Positions 34,415-43,178 of a stretch of DNA of 64,000 bases are shown one piece after another; within the stretch, counting starts at the first letter, position 1, and every line of letters starts with the position of its first letter. A program made the position numbers and the translations under genes. The notes under the pieces were generated by a model. The model was not told where the DNA came from and made no database searches. It was given only the letters and a program-made list of their open reading frames with translations. The stretch is from Pseudomonas extremaustralis (GTDB lineage Bacteria; Pseudomonadota; Gammaproteobacteria; Pseudomonadales; Pseudomonadaceae): contig NZ_LT629689.1 in NCBI RefSeq assembly GCF_900102035.1, positions 4,696,001 through 4,760,000 on the forward strand, written 5' to 3'.

Positions 34415-34716
34415 TGATTCACTCCCTACGGTTTTGAAACAAAAAACCGACAGACCGGCCAAAGCGGCTGTCGAGGTCTGAATCATCGGGGTCAGACGCT
34501 TATTTCTTAAAGTAATCTTTAAAGTTATACATAGACCTAAACCGAATAAACGAAACACCCACAGACGCCAACGCCATGTCCTGCGTGGGCTGGCGCCGAG
34601 GCGCGATTTTTCGATGCTTTCCAGGCATAAAAAATATTCGGCAAAGGCATGGCTCAGAGCGGGTTATTCGCGCACAAATCGAGCAATTGGCGTTGCAAAC
34701 GCTGTCCCCGCGCCGC
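34415..34716. other. Intergenic region between the TonB receptor gene and tonB
   Basis: This 302-base gap contains the hairpin at 34440-34475 and an AT-rich dyad, cttaaagtaatctttaaag (34506-34524), which resembles the oscA palindrome at 55510. The latter is a plausible binding site for a sulfur or iron regulator in the tonB promoter. The remaining part up to 34716 shows no ORF with coding character. Confidence 0.45.
34440..34475 (-). terminator. Hairpin with T run just upstream of tonB
   Basis: On the reverse strand the stem cgacag/ctgtcg, with a GC-rich inner part, is followed by six T residues. It ends about 25 bases before the tonB ATG and about 12 bases before its ribosome binding site. 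It could be the terminator of the receptor gene located 240 bases upstream, or an attenuator in the tonB leader. Confidence 0.55.
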
Positions 34717-37065
34717 CTAGAAGTCATAGCGTCCGGTGACGCCCAATGTGCGAGGCGCGCCCAACAGCCCTTCATAACCGCCATTCCCACCGGTCCACAG
34801 GGTGGTGTAGTAGGTTTTATCGAAGGCGTTTTTCAGCCACAACGACACATCCCATTGCCCTTGCTCATAGTTGCCGCGCAAGCCGGTGGACAGGTTGACC
34901 ACCGCGTAGGCCGGAATCTGCCCGTAGTCGGAATCCTCGACCGTACCCACCGCCTTGGAGCGGAAGGCATAGCTGGCGGTGACGTAGGGCTCTAAGCCGT
35001 TATCCAGGTTCCACTTGTATTCGCCGTTGGCGTTGGCGATCCACTTCGACGCACCGACCACTTGATGGCCGCTCAGGTCGCAGGAAGCTGGCGCACCAGG
35101 GCGCAGGCTGATTTCCGGCGGGCATGGGGCATCTTTATAAGACAGGTAGGTGACGTCGTTAAACGAGCCATTGAGGTTCAATGTCAGGCCCCTGATCGGC
35201 ACCCAGGTGCTTTCCACTTCAACCCCACGCGAGCGCACAGAGCCGGCATTCGTCAGGTACTGCACGCGGTTGTCCTGGTCGTAGGCGTTGGTCTGATAGC
35301 CGTTGACCTGGGTCCAGAACAGGTTGGCATTGAGTTGCAGGCGCCGGTCCCACAACGTGCTTTTGAAACCCAACTCGGCGTTGTTCGCGCGCTCGGTACC
35401 CACCAGCAACGAGTCGGCCCCGGCCATCGGTGCGGACCCCACTGCCAGGTTGATCCCGCCGGACTTTTCGCCATGGGACAAGGTCGCGTAGCCCAGCAGG
35501 TTTTCATTGAAGCGATAGCTGAGGTTCAACAAACCGGAAGGGCTGGTGCTGTACTGGTTGAGGTCGCCGGAATCATAGGCACCGGTGCGTCCCCGTCGGG
35601 CCGTCGCGGCGGCGCCCGTGACAGCCGCACCGCCCACGGGACTGTCGCGGGTGACCCAGGCGCTTTTTTCTTCGTAGGTGCCACGCACACCGGCGGTGAA
35701 GTCCAGGCGCTCGGTCAGGTGCCAGGTGCCTTGGGCAAACAGGGCAAAACTGTCAGTGCGGATGTGCCCGTTACCAACGCTGCTGACATTGGCCAGGGCG
35801 CCGGTGGGCGTGCCGTTCCAGATATCGGCCTGGGGCCCGTAATAGGCGAAGGATTTGTTATCCAGCGAGTTGCCGAAGTAGTAGGCGCCGAGTACGTAAT
35901 CGAAGAAACCACCGGTGGGCGAGGCCAGGCGGAATTCCTGGGACCACTGTTTGTCCTCCACCGACACACCGGCGTTATACGACGCCGGCACGTTGAGGCC
36001 GTCATCGTTGCGCGGGGTGAAGTTCCAGAAGCGATAGGAGCTGACCGACGTCAAGGTGAAGTCACTCGGCAGCGTCCAATTGGCCTCCAGGGACGTGCCG
36101 CCCTGGAACACGGTGACGTGCTGGTCGTTGTCCAGGTTGACCTTGCGATGGGTGCCATCGACCAGCGTTGCCCCCGCCGCATTCGCCCGCGACTCGTACA
36201 GATTAGTGCCATTGATGGTCGGCCCGGTGCTGTACAGGACGCGGGTACCGGCGCTGGAATCTTCTTCGTTGTAGTCGCCGATCCAGCGCAGGTTGAACGC
36301 TTCGCTGGGCTTGTACAGCAGTTGCCCGCGAAAGCCCTGGCGTGAACCACCGTTGAGATCGTGGCCGTCGTACTCATTCTTGATGTCACCGTCGTTACGC
36401 GTGCGGTAGGCCGAAAAACGCCCCGCCAGCTCATCGGTGAGCGGGCCGGAAATCGTGCCCTTGGTCTGGAAGTACCCATCCTCGCCCAGGGAGGTTTCGA
36501 TGCTGCGCTCCGGGGTGAAACTCGGCGCTCGGGTACTGATATTGATCACCCCGGCGGTGGTGTTCTTGCCGAACAATGTGCCTTGCGGCCCCCGCAGGAC
36601 CTCCAGCTGTTCGATGTCCATCAGGTCGAACACTGCCATGCCCGGCCGCCCGAGGTAGACGTTGTCGATATACAGCCCCACGCTGCCCTCCAGGCCGTCA
36701 CTGGCCGGGTTGTTGCCGAGGCCGCGAATCGACACGCTGGACTGGCGTGCATGCATATAGGCGACGTTGACGCTGGGCACCAACTGCTGCAAATCCTGGA
36801 TCCGGTAGACCCGCTGGCTTTCCAGCGCCTGGCCACCGATCACGCTCATGGGGGTCGGCACGTCCTGGGCGCTTTCGGTACGTCGCCGGGCCGTCACCGT
36901 GACGGTTTCAAGTTGGCCGCTGGCACTCTCGCCTTCAGGCGCGGGCGGGGTTGCCTCGGCCGCATGGCTGGACGACCAACTGGCGCTGCCGGCCAGCAAC
37001 AACGCCACAGGCAGGCGCTTGAGCCTCCAGGGCAAGCAAGGTACAGGGGACTTCAACAGACTCAT
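34717..37065 (-). CDS. TonB-dependent outer membrane receptor, probable sulfate-ester receptor
   Basis: 782 residues with a signal peptide (cleavage near SSHAAEA). The TonB box region is LETVTVTARRR, followed by a plug domain (DVPTPMSVIGGQALESQRVY, VEVLRGPQGTLFGKNTTAGV with E for V in this copy) and a beta-barrel ending in LGVTGRYDF with the terminal Phe typical of barrels. Plug features and length resemble FecA/BtuB-like receptors outside the siderophore group. Between the tonB system and alkylsulfatase genes it most likely imports sulfate esters or sulfonates, like SftP of P. putida S-313 as I recall it. GGAG precedes the ATG. It is divergent from a LysR gene. Confidence 0.85.
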   Translation of the reverse strand: MSLLKSPVPCLPWRLKRLPVALLLAGSASWSSSHAAEATPPAPEGESASGQLETVTVTARRRTESAQDVPTPMSVIGGQALESQRVYRIQDLQQLVPSVNVAYMHARQSSVSIRGLGNNPASDGLEGSVGLYIDNVYLGRPGMAVFDLMDIEQLEVLRGPQGTLFGKNTTAGVINISTRAPSFTPERSIETSLGEDGYFQTKGTISGPLTDELAGRFSAYRTRNDGDIKNEYDGHDLNGGSRQGFRGQLLYKPSEAFNLRWIGDYNEEDSSAGTRVLYSTGPTINGTNLYESRANAAGATLVDGTHRKVNLDNDQHVTVFQGGTSLEANWTLPSDFTLTSVSSYRFWNFTPRNDDGLNVPASYNAGVSVEDKQWSQEFRLASPTGGFFDYVLGAYYFGNSLDNKSFAYYGPQADIWNGTPTGALANVSSVGNGHIRTDSFALFAQGTWHLTERLDFTAGVRGTYEEKSAWVTRDSPVGGAAVTGAAATARRGRTGAYDSGDLNQYSTSPSGLLNLSYRFNENLLGYATLSHGEKSGGINLAVGSAPMAGADSLLVGTERANNAELGFKSTLWDRRLQLNANLFWTQVNGYQTNAYDQDNRVQYLTNAGSVRSRGVEVESTWVPIRGLTLNLNGSFNDVTYLSYKDAPCPPEISLRPGAPASCDLSGHQVVGASKWIANANGEYKWNLDNGLEPYVTASYAFRSKAVGTVEDSDYGQIPAYAVVNLSTGLRGNYEQGQWDVSLWLKNAFDKTYYTTLWTGGNGGYEGLLGAPRTLGVTGRYDF

Positions 37066-37178
37066 AAGCGACTCCAGAACCAGGAAATATCCATCAACCC
37101 ATATTCCATTAGGTTATTTATTTATGTTTTATCAAACATTTACTGCATAAGAGATAGCATTTATAAGGAGTCGACCTA

Positions 37179-37195
37179 ATGCATAGCCAATGCAT
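37179..37195. promoter_or_regulatory. Paired ATGCAT element between receptor and LysR genes
   Basis: ATGCAT-AGCCA-ATGCAT lies 26 bases before the LysR start codon. Related elements occur upstream of the sulfatase gene (38169), atsK/LysR (about 40834) and atsB/atsR (43028, 43059). It is a candidate operator for one of the two LysR regulators of the cluster. Confidence 0.4.
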
Positions 37196-37220
37196 TTCCC
37201 CGATATTTTTGATGTGAAAA

Positions 37221-38165
37221 ATGCATATCGATTTGCGCCAACTTCGTCACTTCATCGCGCTGGCCGATCAACGCAGTTTTGTTGCGGCGGCATTGACCGT
37301 GAACCTGTCGCAATCGGCGTTCAGTCGCAGCATCCAGGCCTTGGAACACAGCGCCGGATGCCAGTTGGTGGATCGCGGCCGCAAGGATCTGGCACCGACC
37401 AAACAAGGCCAGGTCCTGTTGGAGCATGCCCGGCGCCTGGTGAGCGGGGCGCAGCAACTGGCCAACGAGATCAGTCAGTTCAATGGCCTGGAAGCCGGCG
37501 AGGTGCGCTTCGGTTGCGGCCCGGCGCCGGCGGCCGGGCTGATCCCTCGTGCCATCGGCAGTTTTATCGGGCGCTACCCCAAGGCCCGGGTGCAATTTCA
37601 GGTGGATGACTGGCAAAGCCTGAGCAAACGCCTGCTGAGCGAGGAGTTCGAATTTTTCGTCGCCGACACGCGCCACTTCGAAGCCAACCCGGACTACCAC
37701 ACCCATCGCCTGCGCCCCCGCCGCTGGTATTTCTGTTGCCGTGCCGGCCACCCGCTGGACCGCCGCGACAGCGTGAGCGCCGCCGAACTGATGAGCTATC
37801 CGCTGGCCGTGACCATCCGCCCGCCGAACCTGCGCAAAGTCATCGTCGACCTCAGCGGCCGGCCCGATTACCTGCCGAATGTCGAGTGCGAGAACGGCTA
37901 TAGCCTGATGGGGGTGGTGTTGCGCTCGGACGCCATCGGCATCGTCAGTGCCAACAGCGATGTGCTGCACATGGCACGGCGCGAACTGGTGTGCTTAAGG
38001 ATCGAGGGCCTGGCGGAAGATCTGGAGGAGCGCTATACCCGCTACGGCATCGTAAGTCGCGCCGGGTATCGCTTATCGCCGCTAGCGGAGGCAATGATCG
38101 AGCAGATCAAGCAGGTCGATGAGCAGGATGAAGACGTATACACACTGGAGAACGTCGCCATTTGA
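37221..38165 (+). CDS. LysR-family transcriptional regulator (receptor-side)
   Basis: 314 residues. The N-terminal winged helix-turn-helix (MHIDLRQLRHFIALADQRSF..LSQSAFSRSIQALEHSAGCQLV) is followed by a LysR substrate-binding domain (about 90-300). It is divergent from the TonB receptor gene and about half similar by eye to the LysR protein at 40961. By position it may control the receptor and the downstream sulfatase. In P. putida the LysR protein SftR controls sulfate-ester genes, but which of the two copies corresponds to SftR cannot be decided here. Confidence 0.9.
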   Translation: MHIDLRQLRHFIALADQRSFVAAALTVNLSQSAFSRSIQALEHSAGCQLVDRGRKDLAPTKQGQVLLEHARRLVSGAQQLANEISQFNGLEAGEVRFGCGPAPAAGLIPRAIGSFIGRYPKARVQFQVDDWQSLSKRLLSEEFEFFVADTRHFEANPDYHTHRLRPRRWYFCCRAGHPLDRRDSVSAAELMSYPLAVTIRPPNLRKVIVDLSGRPDYLPNVECENGYSLMGVVLRSDAIGIVSANSDVLHMARRELVCLRIEGLAEDLEERYTRYGIVSRAGYRLSPLAEAMIEQIKQVDEQDEDVYTLENVAI

Positions 38166-38168
38166 GCC

Positions 38169-38183
38169 ATGCACCGAGTGCAT
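38169..38183. promoter_or_regulatory. Perfect LysR-type box upstream of the sulfatase gene
   Basis: ATGCAC-CGA-GTGCAT is a perfect dyad and fits the LysR T-N11-A box exactly. It lies 82 bases before the sulfatase start. It lies just past the LysR stop codon, so it would allow a separate promoter for the sulfatase gene. Confidence 0.5.
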
Positions 38184-38264
38184 GAAACCCAGTCTCCAAA
38201 TGCACTTGCCAGTCCCCCTTCGAACGGCGAAAAACCTCTTCTGTCCTCCGTTCGGTGAAGCCCC

Positions 38265-39872
38265 ATGTCTCAAACCCAACCCGTACGCAATGTGCTGTAC
38301 ATCATGTGCGACCAACTGCGCCGCGATTACCTGTCGTGCTACGGCCACGCCCATTTGCAGACGCCGAATATCGACCGCCTCGCGGCCGCCGGTGTGCGAT
38401 TCAGCCGCGCTTACACCCAGGGCACCATTTGCGGCCCTTCGCGGATGTCGGCCTATACCGGACGCTATGTCAGCAGCCACCAAGTGGCGTGGAACGCCGT
38501 GCCGCTGCCCCTGGAAGAACTGACCATCGGTGATTACCTGCGCCCCCACGGCATCCGCACCGCGCTGGTGGGGAAAACCCACGCCACGCCGAACCTTGAT
38601 GCATTGCAGCGCTTGAATATCGACCCCGACAGCACCCAGGCACAACCGTTGAACGAGGTCGGCTTCGAGGCTTATGTGCGTCACGACGGCCTCTATCCCG
38701 ACAGCCCGCTATTCGACGATAAACGCGAGTCCGCGCCCTACACGCACTACCTGCGCGAGCAAGGCTATACCGGCACCAACCCGTGGCATGAATGGGCCAA
38801 CGCCGCCGAAGGTGAGAACGGCGAAGTGCTCAGCGGCTGGCACATGCGCAACGCCGGGCTGCCTGCACGGGTAGCTGAAGAACATTCGGAAACGGTCTAC
38901 ACCACCGACCGCGCCATCGACTTTATCCGGGAGCAGGCCGGGCAGCCGTGGTGCCTGCACCTGTCCTATATCAAACCGCACTGGCCTTACATCGCCCCGG
39001 CGCCGTATCACGCGTTATATGGCGTGGAGCATATCCAGGCCCCGATTCAACCTGGGCAAGCCAGCGATCATCCGGTTTACCAGGCATTTCGCCAACATCA
39101 GGAGAGCCTCAACTTCGCCCGCGACGAAGTGCGGCTGACGGTGATTCCGACGTACATGGGCCTGATCAAACAGATCGACGATCAACTCGGGCGGCTGTTC
39201 GATTTTCTGCAAAGCAACGACCGCTGGGATGACACGCTGATCGTGTTCACCAGCGACCATGGCGACTTCCTCGGCGACCATTTCCTCGGCGAAAAAGAAT
39301 TCTTGCTGGAGCCTGCCGTGGGCATTCCATTGATCGTGCGCGACCCGCGCCCCAGTGCAGATATCAGCCGTGGCACGGTGGATGAGCGTCTGGTGGAAAC
39401 CATTGATGCGCTGCCGACGTTCCTCGACGCGCTGGGCCTGCCCGCTGCCGAGCATCGCCTGGAAGGTCGTTCGCTGATCCCGCTGTTACACAGCGAACAC
39501 AGTGCCTGGCGCCGCTACGCCATCGCCGAATACGACTACGCCTTCCAGGCCCCCGCTCGTGAGCGCCTGGGGCAGCCTATTGATCGTTGCCGCATGACCA
39601 TGGTGTGCAGCGAGCGCTGGAAGTACCTTGCGTACGACGGCTTCCGCCCACAGTTGTTCGACCTGGAAAATGACCCACAGGAATTGCACGATCTGGGCGC
39701 CGATCCGGCGTATGCCCAAGTGCGCGAAACGCACCTGGGTTATCTGTTCGAATGGCTGCGCGGACTGAAGCGGCGCACCACCATCAGCCACACGGAGATC
39801 AATGTGCGTGGCCAACGGTTTCGCTACGGTGAGCCGCAAGCGGAGAAGATCGTGCAGATCGGGGTGTGGTGA
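38265..39872 (+). CDS. Sulfatase-family hydrolase (arylsulfatase/phosphonate monoester hydrolase type)
   Basis: 535 residues of the alkaline phosphatase superfamily. The cysteine that becomes formylglycine is Cys56 in CGPSRMSAYTGR. Metal ligands are expected at Asp16/Gln17 (MCDQLRRD) and in TSDHGDFLGDHFLGEK. The DQLRRD motif, NTVPL-like NAVPLPLEEL and the C-terminal YDYAF...YLAYDGFRPQLFDLENDP are closer to phosphonate monoester hydrolases and promiscuous arylsulfatases than to AtsA. There is no signal peptide, so it acts in the cytoplasm. The frame ends directly against the convergent atsK stop. Formylglycine formation would need an FGE protein encoded elsewhere. Confidence 0.85.
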   Translation: MSQTQPVRNVLYIMCDQLRRDYLSCYGHAHLQTPNIDRLAAAGVRFSRAYTQGTICGPSRMSAYTGRYVSSHQVAWNAVPLPLEELTIGDYLRPHGIRTALVGKTHATPNLDALQRLNIDPDSTQAQPLNEVGFEAYVRHDGLYPDSPLFDDKRESAPYTHYLREQGYTGTNPWHEWANAAEGENGEVLSGWHMRNAGLPARVAEEHSETVYTTDRAIDFIREQAGQPWCLHLSYIKPHWPYIAPAPYHALYGVEHIQAPIQPGQASDHPVYQAFRQHQESLNFARDEVRLTVIPTYMGLIKQIDDQLGRLFDFLQSNDRWDDTLIVFTSDHGDFLGDHFLGEKEFLLEPAVGIPLIVRDPRPSADISRGTVDERLVETIDALPTFLDALGLPAAEHRLEGRSLIPLLHSEHSAWRRYAIAEYDYAFQAPARERLGQPIDRCRMTMVCSERWKYLAYDGFRPQLFDLENDPQELHDLGADPAYAQVRETHLGYLFEWLRGLKRRTTISHTEINVRGQRFRYGEPQAEKIVQIGVW

Positions 39873-40778
39873 TCACAGCCCCTTGATGGTTTGACTGCGC
39901 TGCCCCTGCACGCCGACCGGCACATCGCCCTTGAGCGTCACCCTACGCACGATGCGCTCCTGGGTGCCGTAGTCATCCACGGCGTAGTGCTGGGTGGCGC
40001 GATTGTCCCAGATCGCCACGTCGCCGGTGCTCCAGCGCCAGCGCACGGTATTTTCCAGGCGGGTGACGTAGCCTTGCAGCAGGTTGAACAGCTGCGCGGA
40101 GTCGGCCAGGGAGTAGCCTTTCAGGCGCTTGACGAAATGCCCCAGCAACAAGGTTTTCTCACCACTGACCGGGTGCACCCGCACCACCGGGTGTTCGGTT
40201 TCGTACACCGTGGAAGTGAACACCTGGCGGTATTCCTCCAGCTTCTCCAACGACACATCGGGCTTGCGCGCGGCATAGTCGTATTCGTTGCTGTGCACCG
40301 CCCACAGGGTGTCGGCCAGTGCACGCAGCTCGATGCTGAGGTCGTTATAGGCACTGGAGGTGTTGGCCCAGACCGTATCGCCACCTGACTTCGGCGCCAG
40401 CACCGACCGCAGGATCGAGGCTTTCGGGTAAGCGTCGACAAACGTCACGTCGGTGTGCCAGGAATTGGCCCGCTGGCCGCGCGTGCCGTCGAGTTCCATC
40501 AGGAAGCGCGTGCCGTCGCGCACCGGTACCGTCGGGTGCGCAATCGGCTCGCCGAGCAGATGGGCGAAGGCTTCCTGGCTCTGGTCGTCAAGGTGGGCCT
40601 GCTCGCGGAAGAAGATCACTTTGTACTGCACCAGCGCTTGCTGGATGGCTTCGACGGTGGCGGCGTCCAGCCCACCCGACAGTTTGATGCCACGGATCTC
40701 GGCACCGATACGACCGGCCACCGGATGAATGTCCAAAGCCTGGGCGATGGGTTGAACGGCTAATACGGCATTGCTCAT
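39873..40778 (-). CDS. atsK: Alpha-ketoglutarate-dependent alkylsulfatase
   Basis: 301 residues, the same length as AtsK of P. putida S-313. The Fe(II) ligands are His108 and Asp110 (NSWHTDVTF) and His264 (NRATQHYAVDD). The 2-oxoglutarate arginine lies in the RIVRRVTL segment. The enzyme oxidises alkyl sulfate esters to the aldehyde and sulfate, with decarboxylation of 2-oxoglutarate. The start IHPVAGRIGAEIRG is nearly the same as I recall for AtsK and separates it from TauD. The ATG at 40778 has GAGGG 8 bases upstream; the open frame to 40844 is not needed. Confidence 0.93.
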   Translation of the reverse strand: MSNAVLAVQPIAQALDIHPVAGRIGAEIRGIKLSGGLDAATVEAIQQALVQYKVIFFREQAHLDDQSQEAFAHLLGEPIAHPTVPVRDGTRFLMELDGTRGQRANSWHTDVTFVDAYPKASILRSVLAPKSGGDTVWANTSSAYNDLSIELRALADTLWAVHSNEYDYAARKPDVSLEKLEEYRQVFTSTVYETEHPVVRVHPVSGEKTLLLGHFVKRLKGYSLADSAQLFNLLQGYVTRLENTVRWRWSTGDVAIWDNRATQHYAVDDYGTQERIVRRVTLKGDVPVGVQGQRSQTIKGL

Positions 40779-40833
40779 AGTGATGACCCTCATGTGCCTG
40801 CTGATGGTGGGAATGCGTTCCGGCAACGCTCTA

Positions 40834-40845
40834 TGCATATGCATT
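40834..40845. promoter_or_regulatory. ATGCATATGCAT element between atsK and LysR genes
   Basis: Two adjacent ATGCAT units lie 55-70 bases upstream of atsK and about 115 bases upstream of the LysR gene. They resemble elements at 37179, 38169, 43028 and 43059. This is the natural place for autoregulation and activation by the LysR protein. Confidence 0.35.
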
Positions 40846-40960
40846 TTAGATCTAGCAAATTAACCAATGCTTCGTTGACGGAATAAGAGCTTGCATTTAA
40901 AACCGCAGCTCCCTCGGTCGCAAATGCCTTCGACCTATTTTTAAGATGCCGGGAAAGCAT

Positions 40961-41881
40961 ATGGATCTTCGCCAACTGCGGTACTTCATCGCCCTTAACG
41001 AACACCGCAGTTTCGTTCGCGCGGCGGACGCCATGGGCATCACCCAACCGGCTTTCAGCCGCAGTATCCAGGGGCTGGAACAAGAGTTCGGCTGCGTGCT
41101 GGTCGACCGCGGCAACAAGGATCTGCGCCCCACGCCCGAAGGCCAGGTGGTGCTGCAACATGCCTTGAGCCTGGTACATGGCGCGGCCTTATTGAGCAGT
41201 GAAGTGACACGCATGACCAAGCTCGATGCCGGTGACCTGCGCTTCGGCTGCGGCCCGGCACCGGCGGTGAAACTGGTGCCCGATGCGGTGGCGCGCTTTA
41301 TCACCGCCCACCCGAAAATCCGCACCAGTTTTCAGGTGGATAACTGGGAAAAACTCAGCCGCGCCCTGAGCCGTGAAGAAATCGAGTTCTTTATCGCCGA
41401 CATCCGCCAGTTCGAGGCCGACCCGAACTTCCAGACCCGCGCGCTGACCCCCAAGCGCGGCGTGTTTTTCTGCCGGCCCGGGCACCCACTGCTGGCCAAG
41501 GACAGCCTGTCGACCAACGACATGTTCGACTACCCGCTGGCGTCGCCGCTGATTTCCCAGGGCGTTCGCAAGCTGCTGGCCAACCTGAGCGGGCGCGTGG
41601 ATTTTTCACCGAGTATCCAGACCGAGCATTTCCCCACGCTGGTGAAAATCGTGCTGCAGTCCAATGCCATTGGCGTAGGCACCGAAGAAGCGTTCGCCGA
41701 AGACATCGCCCAGGGTTCGCTGGCGCTGCTGCACTGGCGCAACCTGCCGCAGAACATGGAAACCATGAGCGCTCGATGCGGCATCGTCAGCCGCACCGGG
41801 TCGCGCCTGTCGCCAGCGGCGAAGGCAATGATCGAGACGTTGGTGGAGGTGGACCGCCAGGCTGTCAGCCTGGCGGTGTAA
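40961..41881 (+). CDS. LysR-family transcriptional regulator (atsK-side, SftR candidate)
   Basis: 306 residues. The N-terminal helix-turn-helix is MDLRQLRYFIALNEHRSFVR..GITQPAFSRSIQGLEQEFGC and the C-terminal half is a LysR effector-binding domain. It is divergent from atsK by 182 bases and ends 6 bases from the stop codon of the convergent binding-protein gene. I chose the ATG at 40961 because GGGAAAG precedes it; an ATG 15 bases upstream is in frame. The paralogue at 37221 shares the FGCGPAPA segment and the overall length. Control of the ats genes is likely from position. Confidence 0.9.
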   Translation: MDLRQLRYFIALNEHRSFVRAADAMGITQPAFSRSIQGLEQEFGCVLVDRGNKDLRPTPEGQVVLQHALSLVHGAALLSSEVTRMTKLDAGDLRFGCGPAPAVKLVPDAVARFITAHPKIRTSFQVDNWEKLSRALSREEIEFFIADIRQFEADPNFQTRALTPKRGVFFCRPGHPLLAKDSLSTNDMFDYPLASPLISQGVRKLLANLSGRVDFSPSIQTEHFPTLVKIVLQSNAIGVGTEEAFAEDIAQGSLALLHWRNLPQNMETMSARCGIVSRTGSRLSPAAKAMIETLVEVDRQAVSLAV

Positions 41882-41887
41882 CCGTGC

Positions 41888-42889
41888 CTAGAGCCCCGCC
41901 GCTGAAAGGTTCGGGGCCACCCAATCACTCACCTGGAACGACTTGCGAATCAGCCGCTCCTTGGAGGCCAGGTCCACTGAATCCTGCAATTTTCCGAGGA
42001 ATACCGGGTCTAGGGTCGACGGGAACAACGCGCTGAGTTTCTCGTTTTTCAAATCGTTGCTCAGGATCACCGGTGGATAACTGGCCAGCCCGGCGACGAG
42101 ATCAATATAGGCCTGCTTGTTGTTGTCGTCGGTCAACCATTGCACCGCCTGCTGCGGGACCTTGAGCAGTTGGGTGATGATTTCGGGATGCTCGTCGACA
42201 AACTTGCCACTGCCCACCAGCACCGACTGCACGCTACCTGCGCCACCGAGGTCCTTGGTGGTCAGCGGGATTTCGGCCAGGCCCTTGGCTTGCAATGCGT
42301 TCAGGTTCGCGCCGCCCCACGTCGCATCAATCTGCTTGGCCGCCAATGCTGCGCCGGCGGCGTTGAAGTCCAGATTGATGACTTTGAGGTCCTTTTCACT
42401 CAAGCCCTGGCTGGCTAACGCACTGTCAAACGACAGTTGGCTGGCCGTGCCACGGAACACCGCGACACGCTTGCCCTTGAGGTCCTGCAAAGTCTTGATA
42501 CCGGAACCCGGCACCACGCCGAGGTACTGTTTTATGTCGCGCGCCGAGGCACTGAGCAATCGGGTGTCGAGGCCATTGGAGCGGCCGATGATCGCTGCCA
42601 GATCGCCCAGGTACGCCAGGTCCACCTGGCCATTGGCGAACGCTTCGTTGATCACGGGGCCGGCGCCCTTGAAGTAATTCCATTGAATCTTGATGCCCTG
42701 GTCGGCAAAGGCCTTCTCAAAGATCTGCTGCTGGCGCAACACATCGGTGATACCGCCACCGCTGTGCTGGCTGCCGGCGCTGAGGTCGGGCACGGCGATG
42801 CGGATTTCCTTGAGGTCGGCCGCCTGTACCAGCCCGGCCAGGGCGGTGCCCGCGAGCAAGGTGATCAGACGTTTGAAGGGCAGTTTCAT
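41888..42889 (-). CDS. atsR: Sulfate-ester/sulfonate ABC transporter periplasmic binding protein
   Basis: 333 residues with a cleavable signal peptide (LAGLVQAADLK, near residue 23). The SsuA/TauA-like fold shows as EIRIAVPDLSAGSQHSGGGI, GAGPVINEAFANGQVDLAYL and LGDLAAIIGRSNGLDTRLLS. No cysteine occurs in the protein, as is common for sulfur-starvation proteins. CAGGAG precedes the ATG. It would deliver sulfate esters to the AtsB-AtsC complex encoded divergently 290 bases away. In the P. aeruginosa cluster, named atsRBCA, I recall it in line with atsB, so the inverted order here is noteworthy. Confidence 0.82.
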   Translation of the reverse strand: MKLPFKRLITLLAGTALAGLVQAADLKEIRIAVPDLSAGSQHSGGGITDVLRQQQIFEKAFADQGIKIQWNYFKGAGPVINEAFANGQVDLAYLGDLAAIIGRSNGLDTRLLSASARDIKQYLGVVPGSGIKTLQDLKGKRVAVFRGTASQLSFDSALASQGLSEKDLKVINLDFNAAGAALAAKQIDATWGGANLNALQAKGLAEIPLTTKDLGGAGSVQSVLVGSGKFVDEHPEIITQLLKVPQQAVQWLTDDNNKQAYIDLVAGLASYPPVILSNDLKNEKLSALFPSTLDPVFLGKLQDSVDLASKERLIRKSFQVSDWVAPNLSAAGL

Positions 42890-43027
42890 AAGCGCAGCTC
42901 CTGATGGGCGACGGTCGCCTGGGGAGACAGAAAGTACGCACAGCCTGATAAAAACTTTAAATACTATAAATTCACAATTTAATAACTTTTAGAACTATGC
43001 GAATCAAAACGCCGGGCCCAGAGGGTT

Positions 43028-43073
43028 ATGCATAAACAGCATCGAAAATATTCTCGGAATGCATTGGATGCGT
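43028..43073. promoter_or_regulatory. Two ATGCA-type LysR-like boxes between atsR and atsB
   Basis: ATGCATAAACAGCAT (43028-43042) and ATGCATTGGATGCGT (43059-43073) are both 15 bases long and match the arm pattern of the perfect dyad at 38169. They are 31 bases apart, about three helical turns, in the shared control region of the divergent transporter genes. Confidence 0.45.
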
Positions 43074-43178
43074 GCTGTGCCCAGGCTTTAAATGGTCTCC
43101 CTTATCCCTTAATAGTCTTGATTGTTATTTTGTAAGATCGAAATCACATAACGCCCTCGACGACAACGGAGGTCCTCC

